Origin: Streptomyces sp. NBC_01707 | GTDB lineage: Bacteria; Actinomycetota; Actinomycetes; Streptomycetales; Streptomycetaceae | Assembly (NCBI RefSeq): GCF_041438805.1 | Contig: NZ_CP109190.1 | Span: 8,494,001 to 8,558,000, forward strand | DNA: 64,000 bases | Reading direction: 5' to 3' | In this document: piece by piece, positions 51,435 to 60,315 of the stretch | Numbering within the stretch: the stretch's first letter is position 1 | How the letters are laid out: the number at the start of each line of letters is the position of its first letter | The notes under the pieces: model-generated | Seen by the model: only the letters and a program-made list of their open reading frames with translations | The model's database searches: none | Told to the model about the DNA's origin: nothing | Position numbers and translations under genes: made by a program

Positions 51435-52220
51435 GTGAGCTTGAGGATCGTTGTCTGTGTGAAGTACGTGCCCGATGCGACGGGTGACCGGCATTTCGCG
51501 GATGATCTGACGCTGGACCGTGAGGATGTCGACGGTCTGTTGTCGGAGCTGGACGAGTATGCGGTGGAGCAGGCGTTGCAGATCGCGGACGCGGCGGATG
51601 ATGCGGAGATCACCGTGTTGACGGTGGGTCCGGAGGATGCCAAGGACGCGTTGCGTAAGGCGTTGTCGATGGGTGCGGACAAGGCTGTTCATGTCGAGGA
51701 CGACGATCTGCACGGTTCGGATGTGATCGGTACGTCGTTGGTGCTGGCGAAGGCGATCGAGAAGACGGGTTACGACCTGGTCGTGTGCGGGATGGCGTCG
51801 ACGGACGGGACGATGGGTGTGTTGCCGGCGGTGCTGGCGGAGCGTCTGGGTGTGCCGCAGGTGACGTTGTTGTCCGAGGTGCGGGTCGAGGGTGGCACGG
51901 TGACCGGGCGTCGTGACGGTGACAGTGCGTCGGAGCAGTTGCAGGCGTCGTTGCCGGCGGTGGTGTCGGTGACGGACCAGTCGGGTGAGGCGCGTTACCC
52001 GTCGTTCAAGGGGATCATGGCGGCGAAGAAGAAGCCGGTCGAGTCTTTGGATCTGGAGGATCTGGAGATCGATGCGGACGAGGTCGGTCTGGCGGGTGCG
52101 TGGACCGCGGTGGATTCCGCGGCGCAGCGTCCGGCTCGTACGGCGGGCACGATCGTCAAGGACGAGGGTGAGGGCGGCAAGCAGCTCGCCGAGTTCCTCG
52201 CGGGTCAGAAGTTCATCTAG
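51435..52220 (+). CDS. etfB: Electron transfer flavoprotein beta subunit
   Basis: A 261-residue ETF beta subunit that accepts electrons from acyl-CoA and related dehydrogenases with the alpha subunit. Family landmarks: RIVVCVKYVPD at the start, DEYAVEQALQIAD near 40, KAIEKTGYDLVVCGMASTDG near 105, and PSFKGIMAAKKKPVES near 190. AGGAG lies before the GTG. Codon choice (many TTG, GTG, CGT, GGT) differs visibly from the C-ending bias of its neighbours. Confidence 0.95.
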   Translation: MSLRIVVCVKYVPDATGDRHFADDLTLDREDVDGLLSELDEYAVEQALQIADAADDAEITVLTVGPEDAKDALRKALSMGADKAVHVEDDDLHGSDVIGTSLVLAKAIEKTGYDLVVCGMASTDGTMGVLPAVLAERLGVPQVTLLSEVRVEGGTVTGRRDGDSASEQLQASLPAVVSVTDQSGEARYPSFKGIMAAKKKPVESLDLEDLEIDADEVGLAGAWTAVDSAAQRPARTAGTIVKDEGEGGKQLAEFLAGQKFI

Positions 52221-52277
52221 AGCCGGCTGTTGCGTCCGTCCCTCGTTCCTTCGTTAGTTGCAGGAGATTGAAGTCCC

Positions 52278-53240
52278 ATGGCTGAAGTTCTCGTCTTTGT
52301 CGATCACGTGGACGGTGCTGTCCGCAAGCCCACTCTGGAGCTTTTGACGCTGGCGCGTCGGGTCGGTGAGCCGGTTGCGGTCGCGTTGGGCGCGGGTGCC
52401 GGGGCCACCGCTGCGGTGCTCGCCGAGCATGGTGCGGTCAAGGTCCTCACCGTGGATGCCGCCGAGTTCGCGGATTATCTGGTCGTGCCGAAGGTGGATG
52501 CGCTGCAGGCTGCGGTCGAGGCGGTGTCCCCGGTCGCGGTGCTGGTTCCGTCCTCTGCCGAGGGCAAGGAGATCGCGGCCCGTCTCGCGGTCCGGATCGG
52601 TTCCGGGATCATCACGGACGCGGTGGATCTGGAGGCCGGTGAGCAGGGGCCGGTCGCGACGCAGTCGGCGTTCGCGGCGTCGTTCACCACGAAGTCCCGT
52701 GTCTCGCGGGGTGTCCCGGTGATCACGGTGAAGCCGAACTCGGCGCCGGTCGAGGCGGCTGCGGCCGCGGGTGCGGTGGAGTCCCTGGCGGTCAGTTTCT
52801 CGGCGCAGGCCACGGGCACGAAGGTGCTGTCGCGGACGCCGCGTGAGTCGACCGGGCGTCCGGAGCTGACCGAGGCGGCGATCGTGGTCTCCGGTGGCCG
52901 TGGTGTCAACGGTGCGGAGAACTTCGCGATCATCGAGGCGCTCGCCGACTCGCTGGGTGCGGCGGTCGGTGCCTCGCGTGCCGCGGTCGACGCCGGCTGG
53001 TACCCGCACTCCAACCAGGTCGGCCAGACCGGCAAGTCGGTGTCCCCGCAGCTGTACATCGCGTCCGGTATCTCGGGTGCGATCCAGCACCGGGCCGGGA
53101 TGCAGACCTCGAAGACCATCGTCGCGATCAACAAGGACTCCGAGGCCCCGATCTTCGACCTCGTCGACTACGGCGTCGTCGGCGACCTCTTCCAGGTCGT
53201 CCCCCAACTCACCGACGAGGTCAACACCCGCAAGGGCTGA
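52278..53240 (+). CDS. etfA: Electron transfer flavoprotein alpha subunit
   Basis: A 320-residue FAD-carrying ETF subunit. The C-terminal FAD domain is clear: [20 protein letters not shown] near 195, then [20 protein letters not shown] and [20 protein letters not shown], ending [24 protein letters not shown] lies before the ATG and it follows etfB by 57 bases. The first two-thirds shares the unusual codon style of etfB. No ETF-quinone oxidoreductase gene is in the window. Confidence 0.95.
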   Translation: MAEVLVFVDHVDGAVRKPTLELLTLARRVGEPVAVALGAGAGATAAVLAEHGAVKVLTVDAAEFADYLVVPKVDALQAAVEAVSPVAVLVPSSAEGKEIAARLAVRIGSGIITDAVDLEAGEQGPVATQSAFAASFTTKSRVSRGVPVITVKPNSAPVEAAAAAGAVESLAVSFSAQATGTKVLSRTPRESTGRPELTEAAIVVSGGRGVNGAENFAIIEALADSLGAAVGASRAAVDAGWYPHSNQVGQTGKSVSPQLYIASGISGAIQHRAGMQTSKTIVAINKDSEAPIFDLVDYGVVGDLFQVVPQLTDEVNTRKG

Positions 53241-53267
53241 TCCTCCGAGGAGCCGTACCCGATCTCG

Positions 53268-53315
53268 ACGGTCCGGGGCCGCGTGGTGTGTTCTCACCGC
53301 GCGGCCCCGGACCGT
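53268..53315 (+). terminator. Terminator after etfA
   Basis: Perfect 16-bp inverted repeat (53268-53283 and 53300-53315) with a 16-nt loop that can itself pair GGTG with CACC, beginning 28 bases after the etfA stop and followed by a short T-rich TTTCT. Confidence 0.8.
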
Positions 53316-53415
53316 TTCTGATCACCATTGACGCAGGTCCGACAGCCTTATAACTTCACTATACGGATTACTGATTCCGGGAAGCGGAAACAGTGAGAGT
53401 GTGGAGGGTGCCGAA

Positions 53416-54714
53416 ATGGGTCAGCAGGAGAAGGTGGCAACGAGCCTCGCCGGTGCGGTCAGCGAGGAGATCAGCGCCTCCCTCACGGCAGTGGACGCCG
53501 AGCTCGCCCGCCGCTACCCGGGAGACCCCGGCACCCGCCAGCCCGTCCACACGGTCTACGTCCCCGGCGACACCTTCACCGCCGGCACCATCCGCTCCTG
53601 GGGCGACCAGGCGTTGAAGGCCCTCGACGAGCATGCCCCCGACGCAGCCTCGTTCGCAGCCGTCCTCGGCATCCCGGAGGAGCTCGCCGCGCCCGTCCAC
53701 GACCGCGTACGCGCCAAGCTGGGCCGCGAGCCCGTCGAGGACCTCCGCATCGACTTCGAGGACGGCTACGGACCCCGGCCCGATGCCGAGGAGGACGAGG
53801 CGGCCGCCCGAGCCGCCCGGCTGATCTCGGAGGCGTACGAGAACGGCACAGCGGCCCCGTACATGGGCATCCGGATGAAGTGCATGGAGGCCGCCGTACG
53901 CGACCGGGGCATCCGCACCACGGACATCTTCCTCACCGGCCTCATGCAGACGGGCGGCCTCCCCGAGGGCCTGGTCCTCACCCTTCCCAAGGTGACGTAC
54001 CCCGAACAGGTCACCGCCTTCGTCCGGCTCCTCGAAGCCTTCGAAGAGGCCCACGGTCTGCCGTCGGGCCGGCTCGGCTTCGAGATCCAGATCGAGACCA
54101 GCCAGTCGATCCTGGCCGCCGACGGCACCGCCGCCGTGGCCCGCATGATCGACGCCGCGCGCGGCCGCGCCACCGGCCTGCACTACGGCACCTTCGACTA
54201 CAGCGCCTGTGTCGGCGTCAGCGCCGCCTACCAGGCGAGCGACCACCCGGCCGCGGACCACGCCAAGGCCGTCATGCAGGTGGCCGCCGCAGGCACCGGC
54301 GTGCGCGTCTCCGACGGTTCCACCAACGTCCTCCCTGTCGGCCCCACCCACCGGGTCCACGAGGCCTGGCGACTCCACTACGGGCTCACCCGCCGCGCCC
54401 TGGGCCGCGCCTACTACCAGGGCTGGGACATGCACCCGGGCCATCTGCCGACCCGTTACGCGGCTGTCTACACCTTCTACCGCGAGGGCCTGGAACAGGC
54501 TGCGGCCCGACTCGCCGCATATGTGGCCAAGGCGGGTGGTGATGTGATGGACGAGCCCGCCACCGCCAAGGCCCTCAGTGGCTACCTGCTGCGTGGCATC
54601 GACTGCGGCGCCCTGGACACCGCCGAGGTCGCCCGCCTGACAGGGCTGACCCGGGCGGACCTCGACGCCTTCGCCTCGCCGCGACGCGGGGGACTGACGG
54701 TTACGGCGCCGTAG
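53416..54714 (+). CDS. DUF6986 family protein, HpcH/HpaI aldolase-like
   Basis: A 432-residue cytoplasmic protein. Blocks VEDLRIDFEDGYGPRPDAEE, VLTLPKVTYPEQVTAFVRLL and GFEIQIETSQSILAADGTAA give the acidic metal-binding pattern of the HpcH/HpaI/CitE aldolase barrel, and GLHYGTFDYSACVGV is a further conserved run. Known to me as the actinobacterial family DUF6986. The ATG at 53416 lies 8 bases after GGAGGG; the GTG at 53401 is an alternative. A lyase acting on a 2-oxo acid or acyl-CoA is likely, but the substrate is unknown. Confidence 0.8.
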   Translation: MGQQEKVATSLAGAVSEEISASLTAVDAELARRYPGDPGTRQPVHTVYVPGDTFTAGTIRSWGDQALKALDEHAPDAASFAAVLGIPEELAAPVHDRVRAKLGREPVEDLRIDFEDGYGPRPDAEEDEAAARAARLISEAYENGTAAPYMGIRMKCMEAAVRDRGIRTTDIFLTGLMQTGGLPEGLVLTLPKVTYPEQVTAFVRLLEAFEEAHGLPSGRLGFEIQIETSQSILAADGTAAVARMIDAARGRATGLHYGTFDYSACVGVSAAYQASDHPAADHAKAVMQVAAAGTGVRVSDGSTNVLPVGPTHRVHEAWRLHYGLTRRALGRAYYQGWDMHPGHLPTRYAAVYTFYREGLEQAAARLAAYVAKAGGDVMDEPATAKALSGYLLRGIDCGALDTAEVARLTGLTRADLDAFASPRRGGLTVTAP

Positions 54715-54778
54715 CGCGGCGGTTCAGGCCCGGGCCGTGAACCGCCCTCGGAAGAGGCGTGGGCTACGGCCCGTGCCG

Positions 54779-55307
54779 TCAGCCCCGCAGGAAGGTCTCG
54801 ACGGTCCCGCTGAAGCGGAGGGATCGTCGAGCCACGGAAAGTGGCCGGCGCCCGGCTGGATGGTGAGTTCGGCCTTGGGGAACAACCGCGCGACGGTGGC
54901 CGCGACGCGAGGAAGCGGACCACTGTCCAGCTGGCCCGCAAGGATCAGCACCCGGGCGTCCAGGGTTGCGACGGCGGCGCGGGCCGCGGCAGGGGCGAAG
55001 GCCCTGTCGGACGCGTAGACGTCCGCGGCCTCGTAGTCGCTCTGCTCGACGCCGGCTGCTGCGTGGGCCCGGGCGGCCGCGTCCCAACGCCCGTAGAACG
55101 GTAGGTGGCCGGGTCGGCGGGGATGCCTGAGTCGCCGGTGCCCCGCAGGTCGAGCATCACCAGTCGGCGTCGGCTCGACGGCCCACCCGCATCACCGGGG
55201 TAGGCGGAGGCGCGCACGGGGCCACCGGGCAGAACGAGCAGCGGCTCACCTTCACCCATGTGGTGATGGGCGAGTTCGGCTCCGTCGGCGGCGGCGAAGA
55301 CAGACAT
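54779..55307 (-). pseudogene. Decayed alpha/beta hydrolase (proline-iminopeptidase-like)
   Basis: The 5' part (from ATG 55307) encodes a normal hydrolase start: MSVFAAADGAELAHHHMGEG, PLLVLPGGPVRAS (oxyanion HGGP-like) and LVMLDLRGTGDSGIPADPAT. Around 55093 the reading jumps frame to FYGRWDAAARAHAAAG, continuing to VLILAGQLDSGPLPRVAATV and PGAGHFPWLDDP (acid and His segments). Near 54814 it must shift again to reach FSGTVETFLRG-stop at 54779. The stretch that should carry the G-x-S-x-G nucleophile elbow is missing altogether. With one deletion and two frame changes it cannot make an active enzyme. Confidence 0.85.
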
Positions 55308-55450
55308 GGCGCAATCCTGATGACCGTACGACAGAGACGACGAGCGGTTCGCGCGGAGCTCCCCGGCCAGGCCGGTCGACCTTGTGAGGACCGTGTGGCA
55401 CGGGAGCCGAGAACGGTGAGGATGGGGGGACCGACTCGCGAGGAGACGCC

Positions 55451-56668
55451 ATGACCGATGCAGCTCGCCGCCCCACCGACCTCCGTGGATCCGCCGCCGC
55501 GCTGCTGCCCGAACTGGTCGCGCTGCGTCGTGCCCTGCACCGGGAGCCCGAAATCGGCCTGCAACTGCCGCTGACCCAGGCGAAAGTACGGGCAGCGCTG
55601 GACGGACTGCCCCTGGAGATCACCCTCGGCAAACAGCTCACCTCGGTCACTGCCGTGCTGCGTGGCGCGCTGCCCGGCCCGGTGGTGCTGCTCCGCGGCG
55701 ACATGGACGCGCTGCCGGTGCAGGAGACCAGCGGGCTGCCGTACGCCTCCGAGATCCCCGGCGTGATGCACGCCTGCGGCCACGACCTGCACACCGCTGG
55801 ACTGGTCGGCGCCGCACGGCTGCTCTGCGAACGGCGCGACACACTGGCCGGAACCGTGGTGTTCATGTTCCAGCCCGGTGAGGAAGGCGACGCCGGGGCG
55901 CGGGTCATGGTCGACGAAGGTGTGCTCGATGCCGCGGGCACCAGGCCGGTGGCCGCGTACGCCCTTCATGTCGCGTCCGCGATGCTGCCGCCCGGAGTCG
56001 TCGGCACGCGCCCCGGGCCGATCCTGGCCGCCGCCGATGCCCTTGACGTGACCGTGCGCGGGCGCGGCGGGCACGGGTCCAGTCCGCACAGCGCCCTTGA
56101 TCCGATCCCGGCCGCCTGCGAAGCGGTGACAGCTCTGCAGACCATGGTCACCCGCCGCTTCGACGCCTTCGACCCGGTTGTCGTGACAGTCGGCAGCTTC
56201 CACGCGGGCACAAGCCCCAACGTCATTCCCGACGAGGCCGTGTTCTCCGCGACCGTCCGGTCCTTCTCAGCCGAGGCGCGGGCCCGTGTGCACGACGAGG
56301 CGCCCCGGGTCGTTCGCGGCGTGGGGGAGGCGCACGGGATGACCGTGGAAGCAGTCGTCGACGAGGGCTACCCGGTCACCGTCAACGACCCCGCCGAGGC
56401 GGCGTACGCAGCCGAGACCGCGGGCCAACTGTTCGGAGCCGACCGCTACTTCGAGCTGCCGAACCCGATCGCCGGGGCCGAGGACTTCGCCTTCATCGGT
56501 CAGCACGTCCCTTCCGCCTATCTGATGCTCGGCGCCTGCCCTGCCGACCTCGACCCCGCCACAGCCCCCTACAACCACTCCCCGGAAGCCCTCTTCGACG
56601 ACTCCGTGCTGGGTGACGCGGCGGCGCTCCTCGCGCAGCTGGCGCTCGGACGCCTCGGCAGGGGCTGA
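55451..56668 (+). CDS. M20D family amidohydrolase
   Basis: A 405-residue metal-dependent amidohydrolase of the HipO/AmhX type. Motifs LLRGDMDALPVQE, MHACGHDLHTAGLVGAARLL and FMFQPGEEGDAGARVMVDEG hold the two metals and catalytic Glu, and GRGGHGSSPHSALDPI is in the lid domain. GAGGAG is 5 bases before the ATG. It hydrolyses N-acyl amino acids or similar amides. It is a different M20 branch from the two in the muropeptide operon. Confidence 0.92.
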   Translation: MTDAARRPTDLRGSAAALLPELVALRRALHREPEIGLQLPLTQAKVRAALDGLPLEITLGKQLTSVTAVLRGALPGPVVLLRGDMDALPVQETSGLPYASEIPGVMHACGHDLHTAGLVGAARLLCERRDTLAGTVVFMFQPGEEGDAGARVMVDEGVLDAAGTRPVAAYALHVASAMLPPGVVGTRPGPILAAADALDVTVRGRGGHGSSPHSALDPIPAACEAVTALQTMVTRRFDAFDPVVVTVGSFHAGTSPNVIPDEAVFSATVRSFSAEARARVHDEAPRVVRGVGEAHGMTVEAVVDEGYPVTVNDPAEAAYAAETAGQLFGADRYFELPNPIAGAEDFAFIGQHVPSAYLMLGACPADLDPATAPYNHSPEALFDDSVLGDAAALLAQLALGRLGRG

Positions 56669-56791
56669 GGGACCGGGGACGCGGACCTTCACCGCCCACC
56701 CGGCGGACGCTCGGCCCTCTACGCACGTATGTCCGCGGACGTGCCGCCTGCGCCCGCCGGAAGCGGAGCGGAGCCTTGTCGGCGTCCCGGC

Positions 56792-57820
56792 TCAGGCAGG
56801 CGGCAGTTCGCCGGAGCCGCGGGCGATGAGTGAGGTCGGCAGCTCCACCCGCGCCGGCGCGTCGTCCGCGCCGTCCAGCCGGCGGAAGAGGTGCTCGGCC
56901 GCCGTCCGGCCCACGGCCGCGGCGTCCTGGGAGATGACCGTGATGCCCAGCAGGTCGGCCAGCTCGATGTCGTCGAAGCCGACCAGGGCGACCGGGCGTT
57001 CCCGGTCCGCCAGCACACGCACCGCCGTGACCGTCACACGGTTGTTGCCGGCGAACAGGGCGGTGACGGGTTCGGGGCCGGAGAGCATCGCCTCGGCCGC
57101 GGCCCGGACCCGCGAGGGGTCGGTGGAGCCGAGGGAGACCCAGGAGTCCTGGACGGTGATCCCGGCGTCCACCATCGCGGCGTGATAGCCGCGCAACCGC
57201 TCGGTGGCGGTGTGGATACGGGGCTGGTCACCGATGAAGCCGATTCGGCGGTGGCCGTGCGCGATCAGGTGGGCGACACCCTCGCGGGCGCCGCCGAAGC
57301 TGTCGGACAGGACGATGTCGGCGTCGATCTGCCCGGCCGGGCGGTCCACGAAGACGGTCGCGATGCCCGCCTTTATCTCCGGTTCCAGATAGCGGTGGTC
57401 GTCACCGGCCGGGATCACGATCAGCCCGTCCACCCGGCGGGCGCACAGCGCGAGCACGAGCTCCTGCTCGCGCTCCGGGTCCTCCGCGCTCGACCCGTTG
57501 ATGAGCAGGGCTCCGTGCGCGCGCGCCACTTCTTCCACGGCGCGGCTCAGCGGCCCGTAGAAGGGGTCGGCGAGATCCTCCAGGACCAGGCCGATGGAGG
57601 CGGTACGGCCCTTGCGGAGCACCCGCGCGCTGTCGTTCCGGCGGAAACCGAGCGCCTCGATCGCTTCCTGCACCCGGCGCTCCGTGTCGGGCGTGACGCC
57701 GGGCTCGCTGTTGACCACGCGGGAGACCGTCTTGAGGCCCACTCCGGCGCGGGCGGCGACATCCTTCATGGTCGGCCGGTTGCCGTAACGGGGCTCGTGA
57801 TGACGGGCGGTCTCTGCCAC
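56792..57820 (-). CDS. LacI-family transcriptional regulator
   Basis: A 342-residue repressor. The helix-turn-helix is near residues 18-40 (TMKDVAARAGVGLKTVSRVV), with the hinge FRRNDSARVLRKGRTASIGL and a periplasmic-binding-like sugar domain (GLIVIPAGDDHRYLE, VFVDRP, DSFGGAREGVAHLIAHGHRR, VALVGFDDIELADLLGITVI). The GTG at 57820 has AGGA upstream. Divergent from a ROK sugar kinase, with a classic LacI operator between them, so it probably represses both in response to a sugar or sugar phosphate. Confidence 0.92.
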   Translation of the reverse strand: MAETARHHEPRYGNRPTMKDVAARAGVGLKTVSRVVNSEPGVTPDTERRVQEAIEALGFRRNDSARVLRKGRTASIGLVLEDLADPFYGPLSRAVEEVARAHGALLINGSSAEDPEREQELVLALCARRVDGLIVIPAGDDHRYLEPEIKAGIATVFVDRPAGQIDADIVLSDSFGGAREGVAHLIAHGHRRIGFIGDQPRIHTATERLRGYHAAMVDAGITVQDSWVSLGSTDPSRVRAAAEAMLSGPEPVTALFAGNNRVTVTAVRVLADRERPVALVGFDDIELADLLGITVISQDAAAVGRTAAEHLFRRLDGADDAPARVELPTSLIARGSGELPPA

Positions 57821-57917
57821 GGTGCGCTGTCCTGTCGTCGGGTGCGGGGCTGTCCGGCGGGCCCGCAGTCGGTGCTGCGGAGCGGGCCGGAGGCTGTGGC
57901 GTCGAGCATAGGCCCTG

Positions 57918-57929
57918 GACAACGTTGTC
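57918..57929. promoter_or_regulatory. LacI-family operator between lacI-type and ROK genes
   Basis: GACAACGTTGTC is a perfect 12-bp palindrome with the central CG of LacI/GalR operators, in the 183-bp divergent spacer. It is the only strong palindrome there. Confidence 0.7.
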
Positions 57930-58003
57930 AGCTGAATGGAGACTATGCAGACTATTTACTGAAGATGCAGGTCCACCCCCTCACCCATCCGGAGCCCACA
58001 CCG

Positions 58004-58969
58004 ATGCATACCGACCTCGTCGCCGCGCTCGACATCGGCGGCACCAAGATCGCCGGCGCCCTGGTGGACGGCACCGGCGCGCTTCTCGTACGGGCGCAGC
58101 GGCCGACGCCCGCCCGGGAGAGCGGCGAGACGGTGATGGGTGCGGTGGCGGATGTGCTGGCCGAGCTGACCGCCTCGCCGCTGTGGGGGCGGGCGACCGC
58201 CGTCGGCATCGGCAGTGCCGGCCCGGTGGATGCGTCGGCGGGTACGGTCAGCCCCGTCAACGTTCCCGGCTGGCGTGACTTCCCTCTGGTGGAGCGGGTA
58301 CGGAAGGCCGTCGGCGGGCTGCCCGTCGAGCTGGTCGGCGACGGGGTCGCGATGACCGCCGCCGAGCACTGGCTGGGTGCGGCCCGCGGCTACGACAACG
58401 CGCTGTGCCTGGTCGTGTCGACCGGAGTGGGCGGTGGCCTGGTCCTCGGCGGCAAGCTGCACCCGGGCCCCACCGGCAATGCCGGTCACATCGGTCACAT
58501 CAGTGTGGATCTGGACGGCGACCTGTGCCCGTGCGGCTCGCGCGGCTGCGTCGAGCGGATCGCCAGCGGACCGAACATCGCGCGACGCGCCCTGCAGGGT
58601 GGCTGGCAGCCCGGCCCGGACGGCGACGCCACGGCCGCCGCGGTGGCCGCCGCCGCCCGGGCCGGACATCCGGTCGCCGTCGCGTCGTTCGAGCGCGCCG
58701 CCCAGGCACTGGCCGCCGGAATCGCCGCCACCGCCACGCTCGTCGAGATCGACATCGCCGTGATCGGCGGGGGAGTGGCGGGCGCGGGCGACGTCCTCTT
58801 CGCCCCGCTGCGCCGCGCCCTGCGCAGCTACGCCACGCTCTCCTTCGTGCAGCAGCTCACGGTGGCCCCTGCGGTGATGGGCACGGACGCCGGCCTGGTC
58901 GGCGCAGCGGCCGCCGCAACGTCGGTCAGGCTCGGCGGGACGGCAGCCGCGGCGGCGCTGAGCGGATGA
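58004..58969 (+). CDS. ROK family sugar kinase (glucokinase-like)
   Basis: A 321-residue ROK kinase. The phosphate-1 loop is LDIGGTKIAGALVD (residues 10-23), the catalytic Asp is in NVPGWRDFPL/ELVGDG, and the zinc-binding ROK signature is GHISVDLDGDLCPCGSRGCVE. GGAG lies 9 bases before the ATG. A hexose such as glucose or N-acetyl-sugar is phosphorylated in the cytoplasm. Bases 58788-58832 recur exactly at 59765-59809. Confidence 0.93.
   Translation: MHTDLVAALDIGGTKIAGALVDGTGALLVRAQRPTPARESGETVMGAVADVLAELTASPLWGRATAVGIGSAGPVDASAGTVSPVNVPGWRDFPLVERVRKAVGGLPVELVGDGVAMTAAEHWLGAARGYDNALCLVVSTGVGGGLVLGGKLHPGPTGNAGHIGHISVDLDGDLCPCGSRGCVERIASGPNIARRALQGGWQPGPDGDATAAAVAAAARAGHPVAVASFERAAQALAAGIAATATLVEIDIAVIGGGVAGAGDVLFAPLRRALRSYATLSFVQQLTVAPAVMGTDAGLVGAAAAATSVRLGGTAAAAALSG
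58788..58832 (+). repeat. 45-bp segment of the ROK gene duplicated at 59765
   Basis: Source copy (in-frame ROK coding sequence, around GDVLFAPLRRALRSYA) of an exact 45-base direct repeat. The second copy lies about 1 kb to the right. Flanking bases differ immediately at both ends. Confidence 0.85.
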
Positions 58970-59279
58970 ACGCGGGCCAGCGGTCGGGCGGGTCCGGCTG
59001 CCGTATCGCGTGCCGGGACCGGCCTTGGGGACCTTCGGTACAGCGGATACCGGTGAGAACGATCACGGCCGTGGGCGGATGCCGTCGCCGTGCACGGACC
59101 CCGGGTTGAGGATCAGCGGAACGAAAACCGGTGCCGAGCGTCCATCGGTCCCGGGGGCAACTGCCGGAGTATCGGCGGCCGGACGCCCGTGAAGCCTTCC
59201 CGTGTTTCCCCGGGAACGCGGCTTTCCCCAGGGACGCAGCCGGCCTCCGTCTCATGGCTGTGACGACCGAGGCGGCCCG
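58970..59279. other. Gap between ROK gene and the regulator pseudogene
   Basis: No gene is supported. Codon bias is weak in all frames, and no clear terminator, promoter or repeat stands out apart from scattered short GC inverted repeats such as GTTTCCCCGGGAA near 59200. Confidence 0.4.
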
Positions 59280-60096
59280 CTACCCGGGGTCCGGACCTGG
59301 TCGGGCGGTGTCGTTCGAGGTTGTTGCGGCTTTGGTGTGGAGGACTTCGGGCGCCTGCTCGGCGGCGCGGGTGATGCCTTCGCCGATGAATCCGAGGAAG
59401 CGGGCGATGTTCTCGAGGCGGATGGCGGCGGGGGTGTGGGGGCCGAGGACGTGGACGTTTCGGAGTGCGGTTTCGACGAGCTGGTCGTCGGATCGGGCGC
59501 CGGCGATCGTCGTCTGGTGGAAGAGTTCGTCGTCGACGACGTGGGGGTCGCGGCGGCGTTCGTCGCGTTGCCGGCGGACGAGGCTCCGGCTCTCCAGGTA
59601 GGCGATCGCCTTGGAGACGCACGCCGGAATGACCTGGGGACGCCGGGCGGGTCGGGACGCGGTGAGGCTGCCCGCGTCGGTGGTGAACAGAACAGATCAG
59701 CATCCGGGCCGCCATCCTCGTGAGGCCCGAAGCCATGAGGACGCCGGAGAACCTCTCCTCGTACGCGACGTCCTCTTCGCCCCGCTGCGCCGCGCCCTGC
59801 GCAGCTACGGCCATGGCCTCGGCGTCGCCTCCGTGCGGCTGGGGGAGCGACTCCGGCCCTCGCGAGGAGGCGGGCCTGCGCCGGCGGGCACGGCGTTCGG
59901 TTGCGCGGTGGGCCAGGTCGGCGCGGTAGGTGGTCGGGCCGCCGTTACGCATCACCTCTCGCGCGACCGTCGAGGTCGGACGGCCGAGGCATCGGGCGAA
60001 CTCGGCGTAGGGGAGGCTGTCGGCCGGCCCCAGCGCGATCTGCCGGCGTTCCTGCCGGGTGAGCCTGCCTCCGGGCAGCGCGATCTCCTCGGTCAT
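59280..60096 (-). pseudogene. Frameshifted MarR/GbsR-type regulator carrying an inserted ROK fragment
   Basis: From ATG 60096 the frame encodes a homeodomain-like start (GGRLTRQERRQIALG, RPTSTVAREVMRNGGPTTYR) and then RMAARMLIC, the beginning of a winged-helix domain. At about 59690 the tandem CTGTT-CTGTT appears to have gained one base. The correct continuation (LFTTDAGSLTAS, VSKAIAYLESRSLVRRQRDE, DELFHQTTIAGARSDDQLVE) is in another frame and ends at TAG 59280-59282. Bases 59765-59809 are an exact copy of 45 bases of the ROK gene, adding 15 in-frame codons between the two domains. Comparison with intact members of this Streptomyces family is from memory. Confidence 0.8.
59765..59809 (+). repeat. 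Second copy of the 45-bp ROK segment, inside the regulator pseudogene
   Basis: Identical over 45 bases to 58788-58832 and in the same chromosomal orientation. Within the pseudogene it is read on the opposite strand as AQGAAQRGEEDVA-like filler. Its length keeps the pseudogene in frame. Confidence 0.85.
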
Positions 60097-60142
60097 CCTT
60101 CGGGGCGGTTCCTGATCCCCTCGCCGTAGCGTTCGCCCTTAT

Positions 60143-60196
60143 TCATTGCAATGATCGAAGTGGTGGTCGTTGCGTTACGTGCGAGACCGTTGCAAC
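60143..60196. promoter_or_regulatory. Two TTGCAA-centred palindromes upstream of the DUF4097 gene
   Basis: TCATTGCAATGA (60143-60154) is a perfect 12-bp palindrome and GTTGCAAC (60189-60196) a perfect 8-bp one; both share TTGCAA and are 44 bp apart. Further GTTGC/GCAAC half-sites follow at 60170-60175 and 60235-60280. They lie between the regulator pseudogene and the DUF4097 gene and could be that regulator's former operators. Confidence 0.45.
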
Positions 60197-60315
60197 ACTT
60201 TCGAGGTTCTGAGCTGTGTAGATACGCATTCTGCGCAACGACTATGTTGCCGGATCATGGAAAGCAACGTAGCGTTTCCGGTGTCAGAAACAGCGAACGA
60301 GTACGGGAGAGCACA

